This document shows positions 6,925 through 15,478 of a stretch of 64,000 bases of DNA, one piece after another. Origin of the DNA: Desulfovibrio sp. OH1186_COT-070. GTDB lineage: Bacteria > Desulfobacterota > Desulfovibrionia > Desulfovibrionales > Desulfovibrionaceae. A program made the position numbers and the translations under genes. The DNA is taken from the NCBI RefSeq assembly GCF_003860215.1, contig NZ_RQYH01000006.1, forward strand, positions 1-64,000, written 5' to 3'. Each line of letters opens with the position of its first letter. The stretch's first letter is position 1. Under the pieces are notes generated by a model, which was not told where the DNA came from, ran no database searches, and saw only the letters and a list, made by a program, of their open reading frames with translations.

Positions 6925-9192
6925 CTACATGCCCTTGAACGGGTTGGGGCCCATGGCCATGATGCGATCCACAAAGGCGTCAATCATGCCGGGCACTTTG
7001 TCATATTCGTCAATGGCCACCTCGAACTGTTCCACCCGCTCTGCCTCCACGCCCAGGCGGTTGAGCGTTTCGGCAATATTTTCCTTGCGCCGCGAACAGA
7101 TTTCAGAGCCTTTCACAAAGTGGCACTGATAATCATCGCCGTACTTGCAGCCCAGCATCATGACGCCGTCAAAGCCCTTGCTCATGGCATCAGACACCCA
7201 GATGGCATTGACCGAACCGAGGCAGCGCACAGGGATGATGCGGCAATAGGGATTCCAGGAGCGGTTGCGCTCCCCGGCCATGTCCAGCGCGGGATAGGCA
7301 TCGTTTTCGCAGGCCAGAATGAGTACGCGCGGCCCGTCCTTCTTGAAGTCCTTGGGAACCTGGACTTCACGGATCATGGAGCCGATCTGGTCGATATTGT
7401 AGTTGGCAAAGGAAATAACGCGTTCCGGGCAGGCCCCGAAGCAGGTGCCGCACCTGCGGCAACGCGCGGGATTGGGCCTGGGAGTGCCTTTTTCGTCATC
7501 GTCCAGAGCGCCGAAGGGGCATTCCTCGGTGCAGCGTTTGCACTGGGTGCAGCGCACAAAGTTGAACACCGGGTACGAAAGGTCGCCGGAACGGGGGTGC
7601 ACGGCCATGCCGCGGCTGGCCGCCTCAATGCACTGCACGGCCTTGAGCACCGCGCCGCGCGCATCTTCCTCGCAGGCGTCCATGGTCAGGGGCTGGCGTA
7701 CGCAGCCTGCGGCATACACGCCGGTGCGCCGCGTTTCGTAGGGGAAGCAGATGTAGTTGGAATCGGCAAAACCGTCAAAAAGCTCCAGATCGGGAAAGTC
7801 CGGCCCCTGGCGGTAGTCGAAGTTCACTGTCACGTCCTTGGCCGTGGTGGGCACAAGGCCGGTGGGCAGCACCACAAGGTCCACCTCAAGGTCAAAATCC
7901 ATGCCCAAAAGCGTGTTTTTGCATTCCACAACCATATGGCCGCCAGCCTCGCGCACAGCGGTCACATCGGCCTTGGTCATCATCACGCCCAGGCGATCCT
8001 GCATTTTCTTGTAGAAGCGTTCCAGAATGCCGGGAACAGTCATATCCTTGTAAAGAATGAACGCCTGGCAGGCATCGTCGGTCTTTTCACATACCGTATT
8101 GGCCAGGCGGAGCATGCCCACGCTGTTCACCGCATTGGAGTAGGCCAGATGGCGGATGCTTTCCAAGTTTTCCTTGACAAAGGCCTTTTCTTCGCCCTCT
8201 TCTCCGCTTCCGGCTGCCGGGGAGGCTGCCTCCGCGCTCTCCGCCGCCCCGGCGGCAGCCTTGCGCGCCGCGTCCTCGGCCAGGGTCGTGTCCAGCACAA
8301 AGGCGATGCGCCGCGCGCTCACCTGCCCGGCCACCAGCATCTTGCCAAAGGTGGCCGCGTCCACCACGGCGGGATTTTGCCCAAGGCCCATGGGCGCGAG
8401 AAACTTCTGGTCCAGAGGCGTCCAGCCCGTGGCCAGCACCACTGCGCCCACCGCACAGGTTTGCGGCCCGGAGGGCGTTGCCACCGTGGCCGTGAACTCG
8501 CCGGGCTGGCCCTCAAGCTTTTCCAGACGGCTGTTCAGGTGCACCGTGATGCGGCTGTCGCCCTCCACCTGGCTGATCCTGCCCGCCAGAGGGGACGGCT
8601 GCTTTTCTTCCCAAGGGGAAGCCAGAGGGGACGCCATGGGAATATTGTTGGCCGCGCCGCCCAACCTGTCGGATTTTTCCACCAGCACGACTTCATAGCC
8701 TGTGGCCGCAGCCTCGGCTGCCGCCGCAAGCCCCGTCCAGCCGCCGCCAAGAACCATGATGCGCGCAACCCCCGCCACAGCGGCGGAATCGGGCACCTGA
8801 CTTTTTTGCAGCTTGACCACGCCCATATTGACATAGTCACGCGCCATACCAGTCAGAAGCTCCGGCGCACAGGACACGTCCACAGGGCTTTTGTCGGGAT
8901 TTCTGTATGCCTGCACGCATTGTTCGCGCAGGTTCACATGCTCCACCTGAACCGGAAAACGGTACAGCCCCGCCTCGGCGCGAGGAGAGGAGCCGCAGAG
9001 CAGCACGCCGTCAAGGGCGCTGCCCTCGATGTCCGCCGTGATTTCGTCCACAGCCTCGGCCAGCACCGGAACCACCTTGACAACAGGCGTCAGGTCGCCC
9101 CACTTCTGGCTTACCTGCTGGGCCAGAGCCTCCGCGTCAAGCCCGCCGCCGATATTCTGCTGGTCAAAATAGACGCCAATTTTACCGGCCAT
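6925..9192 (-). CDS. qmoB: QmoB, HdrA-like flavin/iron-sulfur subunit with MvhD-like domain
   Basis: A 755-residue HdrA-like flavoprotein. A first nucleotide-binding region is followed at about residue 146 by the FAD dinucleotide fold VLGGGWTGLAAAAEAA. Two [4Fe-4S] clusters sit in CTQCKRCTEECP and CRRCGTCFGACP. The C-terminal about 130 residues resemble MvhD, with conserved cysteines in RCLGSVN, MLGCKYGDDYQC and SEICSRR. A hydrophilic Ala/Glu/Ser-rich linker is inserted near residues 305-345. QmoB works with QmoA and QmoC in electron transfer between menaquinol and AprAB. GGGAGG lies upstream of the ATG. The qmoA stop is only 5 nt away, so the genes are co-translated. Confidence 0.97.
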   Translation of the reverse strand: MAGKIGVYFDQQNIGGGLDAEALAQQVSQKWGDLTPVVKVVPVLAEAVDEITADIEGSALDGVLLCGSSPRAEAGLYRFPVQVEHVNLREQCVQAYRNPDKSPVDVSCAPELLTGMARDYVNMGVVKLQKSQVPDSAAVAGVARIMVLGGGWTGLAAAAEAAATGYEVVLVEKSDRLGGAANNIPMASPLASPWEEKQPSPLAGRISQVEGDSRITVHLNSRLEKLEGQPGEFTATVATPSGPQTCAVGAVVLATGWTPLDQKFLAPMGLGQNPAVVDAATFGKMLVAGQVSARRIAFVLDTTLAEDAARKAAAGAAESAEAASPAAGSGEEGEEKAFVKENLESIRHLAYSNAVNSVGMLRLANTVCEKTDDACQAFILYKDMTVPGILERFYKKMQDRLGVMMTKADVTAVREAGGHMVVECKNTLLGMDFDLEVDLVVLPTGLVPTTAKDVTVNFDYRQGPDFPDLELFDGFADSNYICFPYETRRTGVYAAGCVRQPLTMDACEEDARGAVLKAVQCIEAASRGMAVHPRSGDLSYPVFNFVRCTQCKRCTEECPFGALDDDEKGTPRPNPARCRRCGTCFGACPERVISFANYNIDQIGSMIREVQVPKDFKKDGPRVLILACENDAYPALDMAGERNRSWNPYCRIIPVRCLGSVNAIWVSDAMSKGFDGVMMLGCKYGDDYQCHFVKGSEICSRRKENIAETLNRLGVEAERVEQFEVAIDEYDKVPGMIDAFVDRIMAMGPNPFKGM

Positions 9193-9197
9193 GCCGC

Positions 9198-10433
9198 CTA
9201 CCTCCCTTTCACCGTTTGCACCGCCTTCAGGGCGGCGGCTGTGCCGGACTGCGCGGACCGCATCACATCAAGGGGCATGCGCGCACACCCGGCGGCGAAA
9301 ATGCCCGCCTCCTCGCCGCCTGCGACAAAACCGTCCTCGTCGAGGGGCAGGGGCAGGGGCGCGTCTTCACCGGCCAGCGAAGGTTGCATGCCTGTGGCCA
9401 GCACCACAAGGTCATAGTCCAGAGTCAGTTTTTCGCCGCGCACAGCGTCTTCTGCCGTAATGCGCACCGTGTCGCCGGGCGCCTGCACACAGTCGGCCAC
9501 CTTGCCCTTGACAAAACAGACATTGGGCTGGGCCTTGACCTTTTCGAGCACCTTCACATAACGGCCGGGAGCCCGCAGGTCTATGTAATAGACGGTGATC
9601 CGCGTTTGGGGATTCTGCTCCGCCAGGTACAGGCACTGCTTGAGCGTGGCCATGCAGCAGATATACGAGCAGTAGTTCAGATGATTCTGGTCGCGCGAAC
9701 CGGCACACTGCACAAAGGCCACCTGCTGCGGCATCCTGCCGTCGGAGGGGCGTACGATACGGCCGCCGGTGGGCCCGAAGGGCGAAGCCAGACGCTCGAG
9801 CTGCATGTTGGACACGCAATTTTTGACCGTTCCCGCGCCGAGATTGGTCAGGCGGGTCACGTCATAGGGCTTCCAGCCTGTGGCTACAACTACTGCCCCG
9901 ATGCGCAGTTCCAACTCGCGCGGCTGCTCCGTCACGTCAAGAAATTTGTTGCCCGCTACCCTGGCCGTGTCGGCCTTGGAAAGACAGGAGAGGTCAAGGG
10001 TATAGCGGCTGGGGAAAGCAAAGGGCATATCCTTGTGGAGGGCCTTGCGCTTGGCAAGCCCAAGCTCAAACTCGCTCGCGCTCTCCCCCTCAAGGCTGGA
10101 GGCCAGCAGGCTGAAATCCACATTGTGCGGCGCCGTATGCCGGGGGCTGATGCGTACCGTGGCCGTATAGTCGCCCTTGACGCCCCTGAAACCCACCACG
10201 CGGGCCTGGGTGAAAAATTTGATGCGCGGATTGTTCCTGATGCGCTGGAACTGGATTTCCAAGCCGCAGGAGGGGGGACAGAGTTTGGGAAAATATTTGT
10301 TGAGCTGAGCCACACGGCCCCCGAGCCAGGGCGACTTTTCGACGATATAGACGTCGTGGCCCAGTTCCGCCGCTTCAATGGCGGCTGTGAGGCCTGCAAA
10401 GCCGCCGCCCACGACGAGAATGGCATTGGACAT
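9198..10433 (-). CDS. qmoA: QmoA, HdrA-like FAD subunit
   Basis: A 411-residue HdrA-type flavoprotein. The N-terminal FAD fold is ILVVGGGFAGLTAAIEAAE, with EKSPWLGGRVAQ just behind it. The cysteines in KLCPPSCGLE and in AGSRDQNHLNYCSYICC are the family's redox or cluster ligands. A C-terminal FAD-binding block (AAGCARMPLDVMRS) closes the protein. The start at 10433 has AGGAGG 8 nt upstream; a longer frame to 10541 crosses the leader and has no support. It is the first qmo gene, 166 nt after aprA, with a strong hairpin between them. Confidence 0.97.
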   Translation of the reverse strand: MSNAILVVGGGFAGLTAAIEAAELGHDVYIVEKSPWLGGRVAQLNKYFPKLCPPSCGLEIQFQRIRNNPRIKFFTQARVVGFRGVKGDYTATVRISPRHTAPHNVDFSLLASSLEGESASEFELGLAKRKALHKDMPFAFPSRYTLDLSCLSKADTARVAGNKFLDVTEQPRELELRIGAVVVATGWKPYDVTRLTNLGAGTVKNCVSNMQLERLASPFGPTGGRIVRPSDGRMPQQVAFVQCAGSRDQNHLNYCSYICCMATLKQCLYLAEQNPQTRITVYYIDLRAPGRYVKVLEKVKAQPNVCFVKGKVADCVQAPGDTVRITAEDAVRGEKLTLDYDLVVLATGMQPSLAGEDAPLPLPLDEDGFVAGGEEAGIFAAGCARMPLDVMRSAQSGTAAALKAVQTVKGR

Positions 10434-10553
10434 CCTGGATATCCTCCTGCGTTGTTGCATCGCGGCGGTGGAAGGGATCGGCCCCCTGCCGCAAAAATAA
10501 GGACGGGCCGCGGGCGACCGGAGCCAAAGCCACGGACGCACCGTTTCAGCCTC

Positions 10554-10583
10554 AAGGGGCGGCCTTTTGGCCGCCCCTTTTTT
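10554..10583. terminator. GC-rich hairpin between aprA and qmoA
   Basis: An 11-bp perfect stem, 10554-10564 with 10569-10579, and a 4-nt loop. Read in the direction of aprA (minus) the stem is followed only by GAGGC, with no T-run; the T-run lies on the plus strand. It may therefore mark an mRNA end, a processing point or partial attenuation rather than full termination. Confidence 0.6.
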
Positions 10584-10599
10584 GCACCAGTGCCGCCGA

Positions 10600-12588
10600 C
10601 TAGTCGGGGATGATCTGGTAGTAGGGCTTCTTGAAGATCTTGGTTTCGCCGGTGGCGGGATCGTACTTGGAGTTCACAAAGCACTTCCACTTGCCGTCGT
10701 CCAGACCCATGAAGTCCGCGCGGTAGTAGAATCCGGGATACCGGGATTCTTCGCGGAAGGCGATGTGCTGCATGTGCAGGCGCACCGTCCACAGGCGGTG
10801 GTAGTTTTCCCAGCAGCGCAGCAGTTCGTGCAGGTCACGGGCGGCCAGCTTGGCGGAGTCTTCCTCCATCATGCCGAGCAGGTCGAAGCCGGTGTCCAGC
10901 AGAGCCTTGGAGGTGGTGTAGTAGGTGCCCACACCGCCGCCGTATTCGTCCGTGCACTTCACAAGGCGCATCATGAAGTTCTTGGGCGTGATGTAGTTGG
11001 GGTTGACCACCGGGTCGGTGGAGGCGTCCTTGCCGGCCAGGTAGTTGTAGTACGGACGGTATATGAGCTTCTTGAGCTCGTCGGCGCTTTCCTTGATCTC
11101 GGGCTTGAAGTCCTTGTGATCCAAGCACCAGCGCACCATCTGCTTGCCGGCGATGCGTCCTTCGGCGTGGGAGCCGGAGGAGAATTTGTGGCCGGAAGCG
11201 CCCACGCCGTCAGCGCAGGTGAAGAGGCCTTCCACGGTGGTCATGCGGTTGTAGACCTTGCCGTTGGACGCCTTGACCTTGTAGTCATCGGGAACCCAGG
11301 ATTCGTCGGGCCCGGAAACCCAGATGCCGCAGCAGCCGGAATGGGAGCCGAGCAGATAGGGTTCGGTGGGCATGATTTCGGAGCCGCGTTCTTCCGGAGC
11401 GGTGTTGGTGGCCGCCCACAGGTTGGCCTGACCAACGCACATGTCGAGGAAGTCTTCCCAGGCTTCGGACTCAAGCTCTTTCTGCTGTTCTTCGTTCAGC
11501 GTGGCGAAGGTGGTCTGCAGGGCGGTCTTGGTGTCCATGTAGATGGGGCCGCGGCCTTCGCGCATTTCGCGCAGCATCATGTGGTTGCGCAGGCAGGTGG
11601 GGATAACGTGGCCCTTGGCGTAGCCGCGATCCTCATAGGGCTTGAGCATGGCGCGGTTGGTCACGCAATAGTCCTCGCCCCTGCTGTTGGTGGCCTTGGC
11701 CTTGAACAGCAGGAACCAGGCGCCCACAGGCCCGTAGCCGTCCTTGAAGCGGGCCGGGACGAAGCGGTTTTCCATCATGGTCATTTCCGCGCCGACCTGG
11801 GCACACATGGTGTAGGTGGAACCGGCGTTCCACACGGGATACCACGCACGGCCCATGCCTTCACCGGTGGAGCGGGGACGGTACACGTTCACCGCGCCGC
11901 CTGCGGCGACCATGATGGTGTTGGCCTTGAAAATATGCACTTCGTTGGCGCGCAGGTTGAAGCCCACGGCACCGGCAATGCGGTTGGGGGTATTTTTGTC
12001 GAGCAGCAGCTTCACGATGAAAATGCGCTCCATGATGCGGTCTTCACCCAGGGCATTCTTGGCGGCTTCGGCCACGATGCACTTGTAGGATTCGCCGTTG
12101 ATCATGATCTGCCAGCGGCCGGAACGCACAGGCTCGTCGCCCTTGCGCAGGCTCTTGCCAGCGGCCTTGGCGGCAGCGCCGTTCATGTTGTGGCCGTCAT
12201 CGCCCTTGATCCAGCAGGGCAGGCCCCAGTCTTCAAACAGATGCACGGAGTCGTCCACATGGCGGCCGCAGTCGAAGATCAGGTCTTCGCGCACCAGGCC
12301 CATGAGGTCGGTGCGGACCATGCGCACATAATCGTCGGCGCTGTTTTTGCCCAGGTAGGTATTGATGGCCGACAGGCCCTGGGCCACGGCGCCGGAACGC
12401 TCAAGAGAGGCCTTGTCGCACAGCAGGATTTTGAGATTGTGCTTGTCGCCCCAGCGCACGGCTTCAAAAGCGGTTCCGCAGGCACCCATGCCGCCGCCCA
12501 CGATGAGCAGGTCAACCGCATGTTCTTTCACTTCAGGCTCGGCAATGGCCACACCCTTGATGGCTTCCTTGACGGGAATCATTGGCAT
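10600..12588 (-). CDS. aprA: Adenylylsulfate (APS) reductase alpha subunit
   Basis: A 662-residue flavoprotein of the fumarate reductase/succinate dehydrogenase superfamily. It reduces APS to sulfite and AMP in the cytoplasm. The FAD-binding start is VDLLIVGGGMGACGTAFEAVRWG. Characteristic APS reductase blocks include SGAVAQGLSAINTYLG, GDDGHNMNGAAAKAAGKSLR and HSGCCGIWVSGPDES, and GVGASGHKFSSGSHAEGRIA near residue 435. Length is as expected for AprA. The start MPMIP at 12588 has AAGGAG upstream. aprB lies 37 nt before it in the same operon. This is a core enzyme of dissimilatory sulfate reduction. Confidence 0.99.
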   Translation of the reverse strand: MPMIPVKEAIKGVAIAEPEVKEHAVDLLIVGGGMGACGTAFEAVRWGDKHNLKILLCDKASLERSGAVAQGLSAINTYLGKNSADDYVRMVRTDLMGLVREDLIFDCGRHVDDSVHLFEDWGLPCWIKGDDGHNMNGAAAKAAGKSLRKGDEPVRSGRWQIMINGESYKCIVAEAAKNALGEDRIMERIFIVKLLLDKNTPNRIAGAVGFNLRANEVHIFKANTIMVAAGGAVNVYRPRSTGEGMGRAWYPVWNAGSTYTMCAQVGAEMTMMENRFVPARFKDGYGPVGAWFLLFKAKATNSRGEDYCVTNRAMLKPYEDRGYAKGHVIPTCLRNHMMLREMREGRGPIYMDTKTALQTTFATLNEEQQKELESEAWEDFLDMCVGQANLWAATNTAPEERGSEIMPTEPYLLGSHSGCCGIWVSGPDESWVPDDYKVKASNGKVYNRMTTVEGLFTCADGVGASGHKFSSGSHAEGRIAGKQMVRWCLDHKDFKPEIKESADELKKLIYRPYYNYLAGKDASTDPVVNPNYITPKNFMMRLVKCTDEYGGGVGTYYTTSKALLDTGFDLLGMMEEDSAKLAARDLHELLRCWENYHRLWTVRLHMQHIAFREESRYPGFYYRADFMGLDDGKWKCFVNSKYDPATGETKIFKKPYYQIIPD

Positions 12589-12625
12589 AATGGTTTCTCC
12601 TTGTCGCACTAGCGGTTGCAAAGAC

Positions 12626-13114
12626 CTAGCGGCCGTGTTCCATGCAGGTGAAGACCTTGCCGGCATCCTCAACATCGAACTTCTTGCCGAGCACTTCCTT
12701 GGGAGCCACAAGGCTCGTTTCGGTGAAGAGCAGTTCGTCTTCGATATTGGCGCCTTCGGGATGGCCTTCAAAAGGTTTGATGGAGCCTTCCGGCGTGGTG
12801 CGAATGGGGAACTTGAAACGCTTCACATTGCCGTTGCGGAACTGCACCGTCCACATGATGGAGTCGGCCGAGCGCAAGGGGATACAGGTGCCGCCCATCG
12901 GCGCGAAGTCGGCATAGGGACGGGCCGTGATGGCTCCCTGGGGGCAGATCTTCACGCAGGAATAGCATTCCCAGCACGCATCGGGTTCCTGGTTGTAGGC
13001 CTTCATTTCCTCGGCGTCGAGGATCATGAGGTCGTTGGGGCAGATGTACATGCAGGCCGTCTTTTCGCCACCCTTGCAGCCGTCGCACTTGGACGGATCG
13101 ACAAATGTCGGCAT
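12626..13114 (-). CDS. aprB: Adenylylsulfate (APS) reductase beta subunit
   Basis: A 162-residue ferredoxin-like subunit that relays electrons to the FAD of AprA. Two [4Fe-4S] motifs are visible: CDGCKGGEKTACMYICPND, with the insertion typical of AprB, and CWECYSCVKICPQGA. The C-terminal tail, ending VFTCMEHGR, wraps AprA in known structures. GGAGG lies 6 nt before the ATG. It is first in the apr operon, about 115 nt downstream of the promoter candidate. Confidence 0.99.
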   Translation of the reverse strand: MPTFVDPSKCDGCKGGEKTACMYICPNDLMILDAEEMKAYNQEPDACWECYSCVKICPQGAITARPYADFAPMGGTCIPLRSADSIMWTVQFRNGNVKRFKFPIRTTPEGSIKPFEGHPEGANIEDELLFTETSLVAPKEVLGKKFDVEDAGKVFTCMEHGR

Positions 13115-13228
13115 ACTTATCCTCCAACCTTGTTGAGTGTTTATACGCCCGCCGATTGACGAGGCACACCGCTTTTTCCGCTTGTCCAGCCGCCCGGACG
13201 CCTCCACGATGAAGACAGGGCGAATGGC

Positions 13229-13246
13229 TTGCGCAATTAATAACAA
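13229..13246 (-). promoter_or_regulatory. Rex-like inverted repeat over the aprBA -10
   Basis: On the minus strand the 18-mer TTGTTATTAATTGCGCAA has the TTGTNA...CAA frame and spacing of Rex operators. It covers the -10 hexamer of the aprBA promoter, the position expected for a repressor. The left half matches well and the right half is imperfect. Confidence 0.35.
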
Positions 13247-13266
13247 GCTCTGCGTGGCCGCGTCAA
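13238..13266 (-). promoter_or_regulatory. Sigma70-type promoter of aprBA
   Basis: TTGACG (13261-13266) and TTATTA (13238-13243) are separated by exactly 17 bp on the minus strand. Transcription would start near 13231, leaving a leader of about 115 nt before aprB. This is one of the best promoter matches in the window, as expected for a very highly expressed operon. Confidence 0.7.
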
Positions 13267-13371
13267 GCCCCCTTCGGAAATTTTTGCGGCTCGCAACACA
13301 AAAAAATGCCGTGGCGGCAACGGCAGGACGCCGAAAAATGCGCTCCAGACACGGGTTGCGCCAGTCCGGAG

Positions 13372-13410
13372 GCTTTTTTTGCAGCCTGCCGCGCAGGCGG
13401 CAAAAAAAGC
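13372..13410. repeat. Long palindrome with T-run left and A-run right
   Basis: GCTTTTTTTGC on the left pairs with GCAAAAAAAGC on the right around an inner GCCTGC-CGC-GCAGGC stem, giving about 18 bp with one mismatch. Because T precedes and A follows the stem on both strands, it is not an intrinsic terminator in either direction. Possible roles are a protein-binding site, a DNA cruciform or an RNA leader hairpin. Confidence 0.55.
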
Positions 13411-13467
13411 AAAAAATCTCCCGAAACCTCCCTCCCGTTCCCGCAGGCGCGCCCGCCACACCACCTC

Positions 13468-13496
13468 TTGCGCGAAAACCTGATCCGGGATATGAT
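13468..13496 (+). promoter_or_regulatory. Promoter of the chorismate mutase/EPSPS-like gene
   Basis: TTGCGC (13468-13473) and TATGAT (13491-13496) have a 17-bp spacer, about 140 nt upstream of the ATG at 13640. Confidence 0.5.
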
Positions 13497-13639
13497 ATTG
13501 AGCTGTACGGCGGAAATTCAGGCCAGAGCCCGGACAAAGTTCACACAACGCCCCGCCGCTGCCCATGCGCACCACCCCCATGAGCCGCCTTGTGCCGTTT
13601 TTCGCACAAAAGAGGCAATCCCCGCCACAGGACAATAAC

Positions 13640-15352
13640 ATGACCGATCAGCCCAACCGCCCAAGCCGGAGCCGCCCTCCCCGCGAAGGGCAGGAGCGCC
13701 CCCGCCGCCCCCTGCGCGAAACCGTCTGCGAAATCGACCGCGACATCCTGCGCCTGCTGCTGCGCCGCGCCAACATTCTGGCCCGCATGCGCGGCGGCAA
13801 GGCCCGCCTTGACCCTGCGGAAGAAAAAACCATCCGTGAAGCGTGGGAGGCTGCTGTCACGCGCGTCAGCCGCGATGCGCGCCTTTCCGGCCATTTTTTC
13901 TCGCTGATGCAGGAAGTGGAGTTTTTGCCCAAACCAGCCGCCTTGCAAGATGCGGAAACCGGGGACGCTCCGGCATCTGCCCCCCGCACTGCCTTCAATC
14001 TGGCACCGCCTTCCCGCGCCGTGCGCCTGCGCATGCCCGGCCCTCTGGCCTGCCGCGCCGCCCGCGCCTGGCTCATGCTGGCGGCGGCCACCGGGCAGCC
14101 CCTGCGGCTCGCGCACTGCCTGATGAACGACCCTCTGGTGGACTGCGTGAAAATGCTCTGCCAGGCCGGAGCCGCCCTGACCCGCGAGGACGACGGCGTG
14201 ACCGCCCGGCAAACAGCACCTCTGGCCGCACCGGACAAGGTCATCCATGTGGGCGACAGCGCCTGGAATTTCTTTTTGCTGTTGGGGCACTATCTGGGGC
14301 GGCCTTCCCGCGCCAAGTTCACCGGTGCAACCGGCCTGAAGCTGACAGACCTTTCCTCCGTGCGCCGCTTTCTGCCCGCTCTGGGCGCGCGCCTCACGCC
14401 CGTGATTCCCACAAGCGAAGGACTGCCGGCACGTCTGGAATGTTCCGGCATGCTGCCGGACTCCGTTGCCCTGCCCGCCGACGTTCCGGCAGCACTGGCG
14501 GAAGCCATCCTGCTGGCGGCCCCGGGATACGCGACTCCCCTCACGCTGGATCTGGCAGCCCATCCCGCCAGAGATCTTGTTCTGGCCCGTACTCTCCCTC
14601 TGTTGCGCGCCGCCGGAGCGGATATGCAGGCTGACGGCCACAGCGTGCGGGTGCATCCCTCAAGCTTGCGCCTTCCCGCCGCGCCCGAAATTCCCATGGA
14701 GCCGGAACTGGCTGTTTTTCTTCTGGCCCTGCCTCTGGTGCTGGGCGGCGAAGCGCAACTGGACGGCATCTGGCCCGTCTGGGCCAGCCCCGCCGGAGAC
14801 ATGCTGCGGGCCTGCGGGCTGGACGTGCGTTTTCAGACCGGAGACGGCGGGAGCGTGCTGGCCCGTGCCCAGGCTCCGCTCAAAAACTTTACCCCTGCGG
14901 CCATTCCTGCGGCTTTTCCCGCCGCGTGGATGCCCCTGCCCCTGGCTCTGGCCGCCTGTGCCGCCCTGCGAGGCGGTGAAAGCGCACTGCCCCCCCTGCC
15001 GCCGCAAGCAGACCCCCGCGAGGCAGAAGGTTTTCTGCATGCCGTCGGCCTTGAAAAAGCGGAAGACGGCCGCCTGCAAAAAAGGGAGCAGTCGGGGCCA
15101 GGCGCTGTCTGGAACGCGCCCTCCCCGGCCTGGGCGCTGGCTCTGGCGCTGGCCGCCTGTGCCAGCCCGCACCAGAAGCTGGGCAATCCCGGCATCATGA
15201 CCGGCCTGTACCCTGCTTTCTGGTCGCTGTACAACGCCCTGCCGGAGCCAGCCCTGCGCCGTCCGGAACCGTCCGCCGAGCCTCCGGCCCGCCGGCGCGT
15301 CATCACCGGATCTGTCGCCGTGCCGCCGGAAATACGGGAAGACGACATCTGA
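13640..15352 (+). CDS. Chorismate mutase-like / degenerate EPSP synthase-like fusion
   Basis: A 570-residue two-part protein. Residues about 25-95 look like an AroQ-type chorismate mutase, with an LRETVCEIDRDILRLLLRRANIL helix, an Arg and Lys in the RMRGGK turn, and LMQEVEFL at the end. The rest has the inside-out alpha/beta repeat of EPSP synthase (AroA): PGPLACRAARAWLMLAAATG aligns with the PGSKSxxNRALLLAALA motif, and GDSAWNFFLLLGHYLG with the GNAGTAxR region. The catalytic Lys and Ser of the first motif (here Leu-Ala) and the Asn-Ala-Gly-Thr of the second are missing. EPSP synthase activity is therefore doubtful, and a binding or regulatory role is possible. AGGACAATAAC precedes the ATG. 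Sequence identity to true AroA is low, so the call is tentative. Confidence 0.6.
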   Translation: MTDQPNRPSRSRPPREGQERPRRPLRETVCEIDRDILRLLLRRANILARMRGGKARLDPAEEKTIREAWEAAVTRVSRDARLSGHFFSLMQEVEFLPKPAALQDAETGDAPASAPRTAFNLAPPSRAVRLRMPGPLACRAARAWLMLAAATGQPLRLAHCLMNDPLVDCVKMLCQAGAALTREDDGVTARQTAPLAAPDKVIHVGDSAWNFFLLLGHYLGRPSRAKFTGATGLKLTDLSSVRRFLPALGARLTPVIPTSEGLPARLECSGMLPDSVALPADVPAALAEAILLAAPGYATPLTLDLAAHPARDLVLARTLPLLRAAGADMQADGHSVRVHPSSLRLPAAPEIPMEPELAVFLLALPLVLGGEAQLDGIWPVWASPAGDMLRACGLDVRFQTGDGGSVLARAQAPLKNFTPAAIPAAFPAAWMPLPLALAACAALRGGESALPPLPPQADPREAEGFLHAVGLEKAEDGRLQKREQSGPGAVWNAPSPAWALALALAACASPHQKLGNPGIMTGLYPAFWSLYNALPEPALRRPEPSAEPPARRRVITGSVAVPPEIREDDI

Positions 15353-15395
15353 AGACCCGCGCACAACGCGGCCGATACATACAAAAAAACAGAAG

Positions 15396-15419
15396 CCGCC
15401 GCAGGAATTCCTGCGGCGG
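15396..15419. terminator. Bidirectional terminator hairpin
   Basis: A 10-bp perfect stem CCGCCGCAGG / CCTGCGGCGG with loop AATT, between convergent genes. The minus-strand transcript runs into CTTCTG then seven T. On the plus strand it is followed by TTGTATC. Confidence 0.7.
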
Positions 15420-15431
15420 TTGTATCTGGCT

Positions 15432-15452
15432 GTCCGGGCTGCGGGCCCGGAC
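15432..15452. terminator. Second hairpin between convergent genes
   Basis: GTCCGGGC (15432-15439) pairs with GCCCGGAC (15445-15452) around a 5-nt loop, next to the preceding hairpin. It lies downstream of the lipoprotein gene stop and lacks a T-run. Confidence 0.45.
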
Positions 15453-15478
15453 GCTATCTTTGCGCAAAAAACGTCTTT

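Larger units (their letters stand above)
13115..13639. other. 525-bp divergent intergenic region between aprB and the fusion gene
   Basis: No gene is supported here. It holds the aprBA promoter with a Rex-like inverted repeat (13229-13266), a long self-complementary palindrome (13372-13410) and a promoter for the rightward gene (13468-13496). The ATG at 13565 could extend the rightward protein by 25 residues, but it lacks a ribosome site. Confidence 0.6.

Noticed and set aside
6838-9417. 859-codon plus-strand frame opposite qmoB
   Set aside because: His/Ala/Gly-rich composition typical of an antisense shadow; QmoB on the other strand has all its motifs.
10567-12612. 681-codon plus-strand frame opposite aprA
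   Set aside because: Shadow of aprA, with no ribosome site or domain.
13372-13410. Calling the palindrome a terminator
   Set aside because: The T-run precedes and the A-run follows the stem on both strands, the reverse of an intrinsic terminator.
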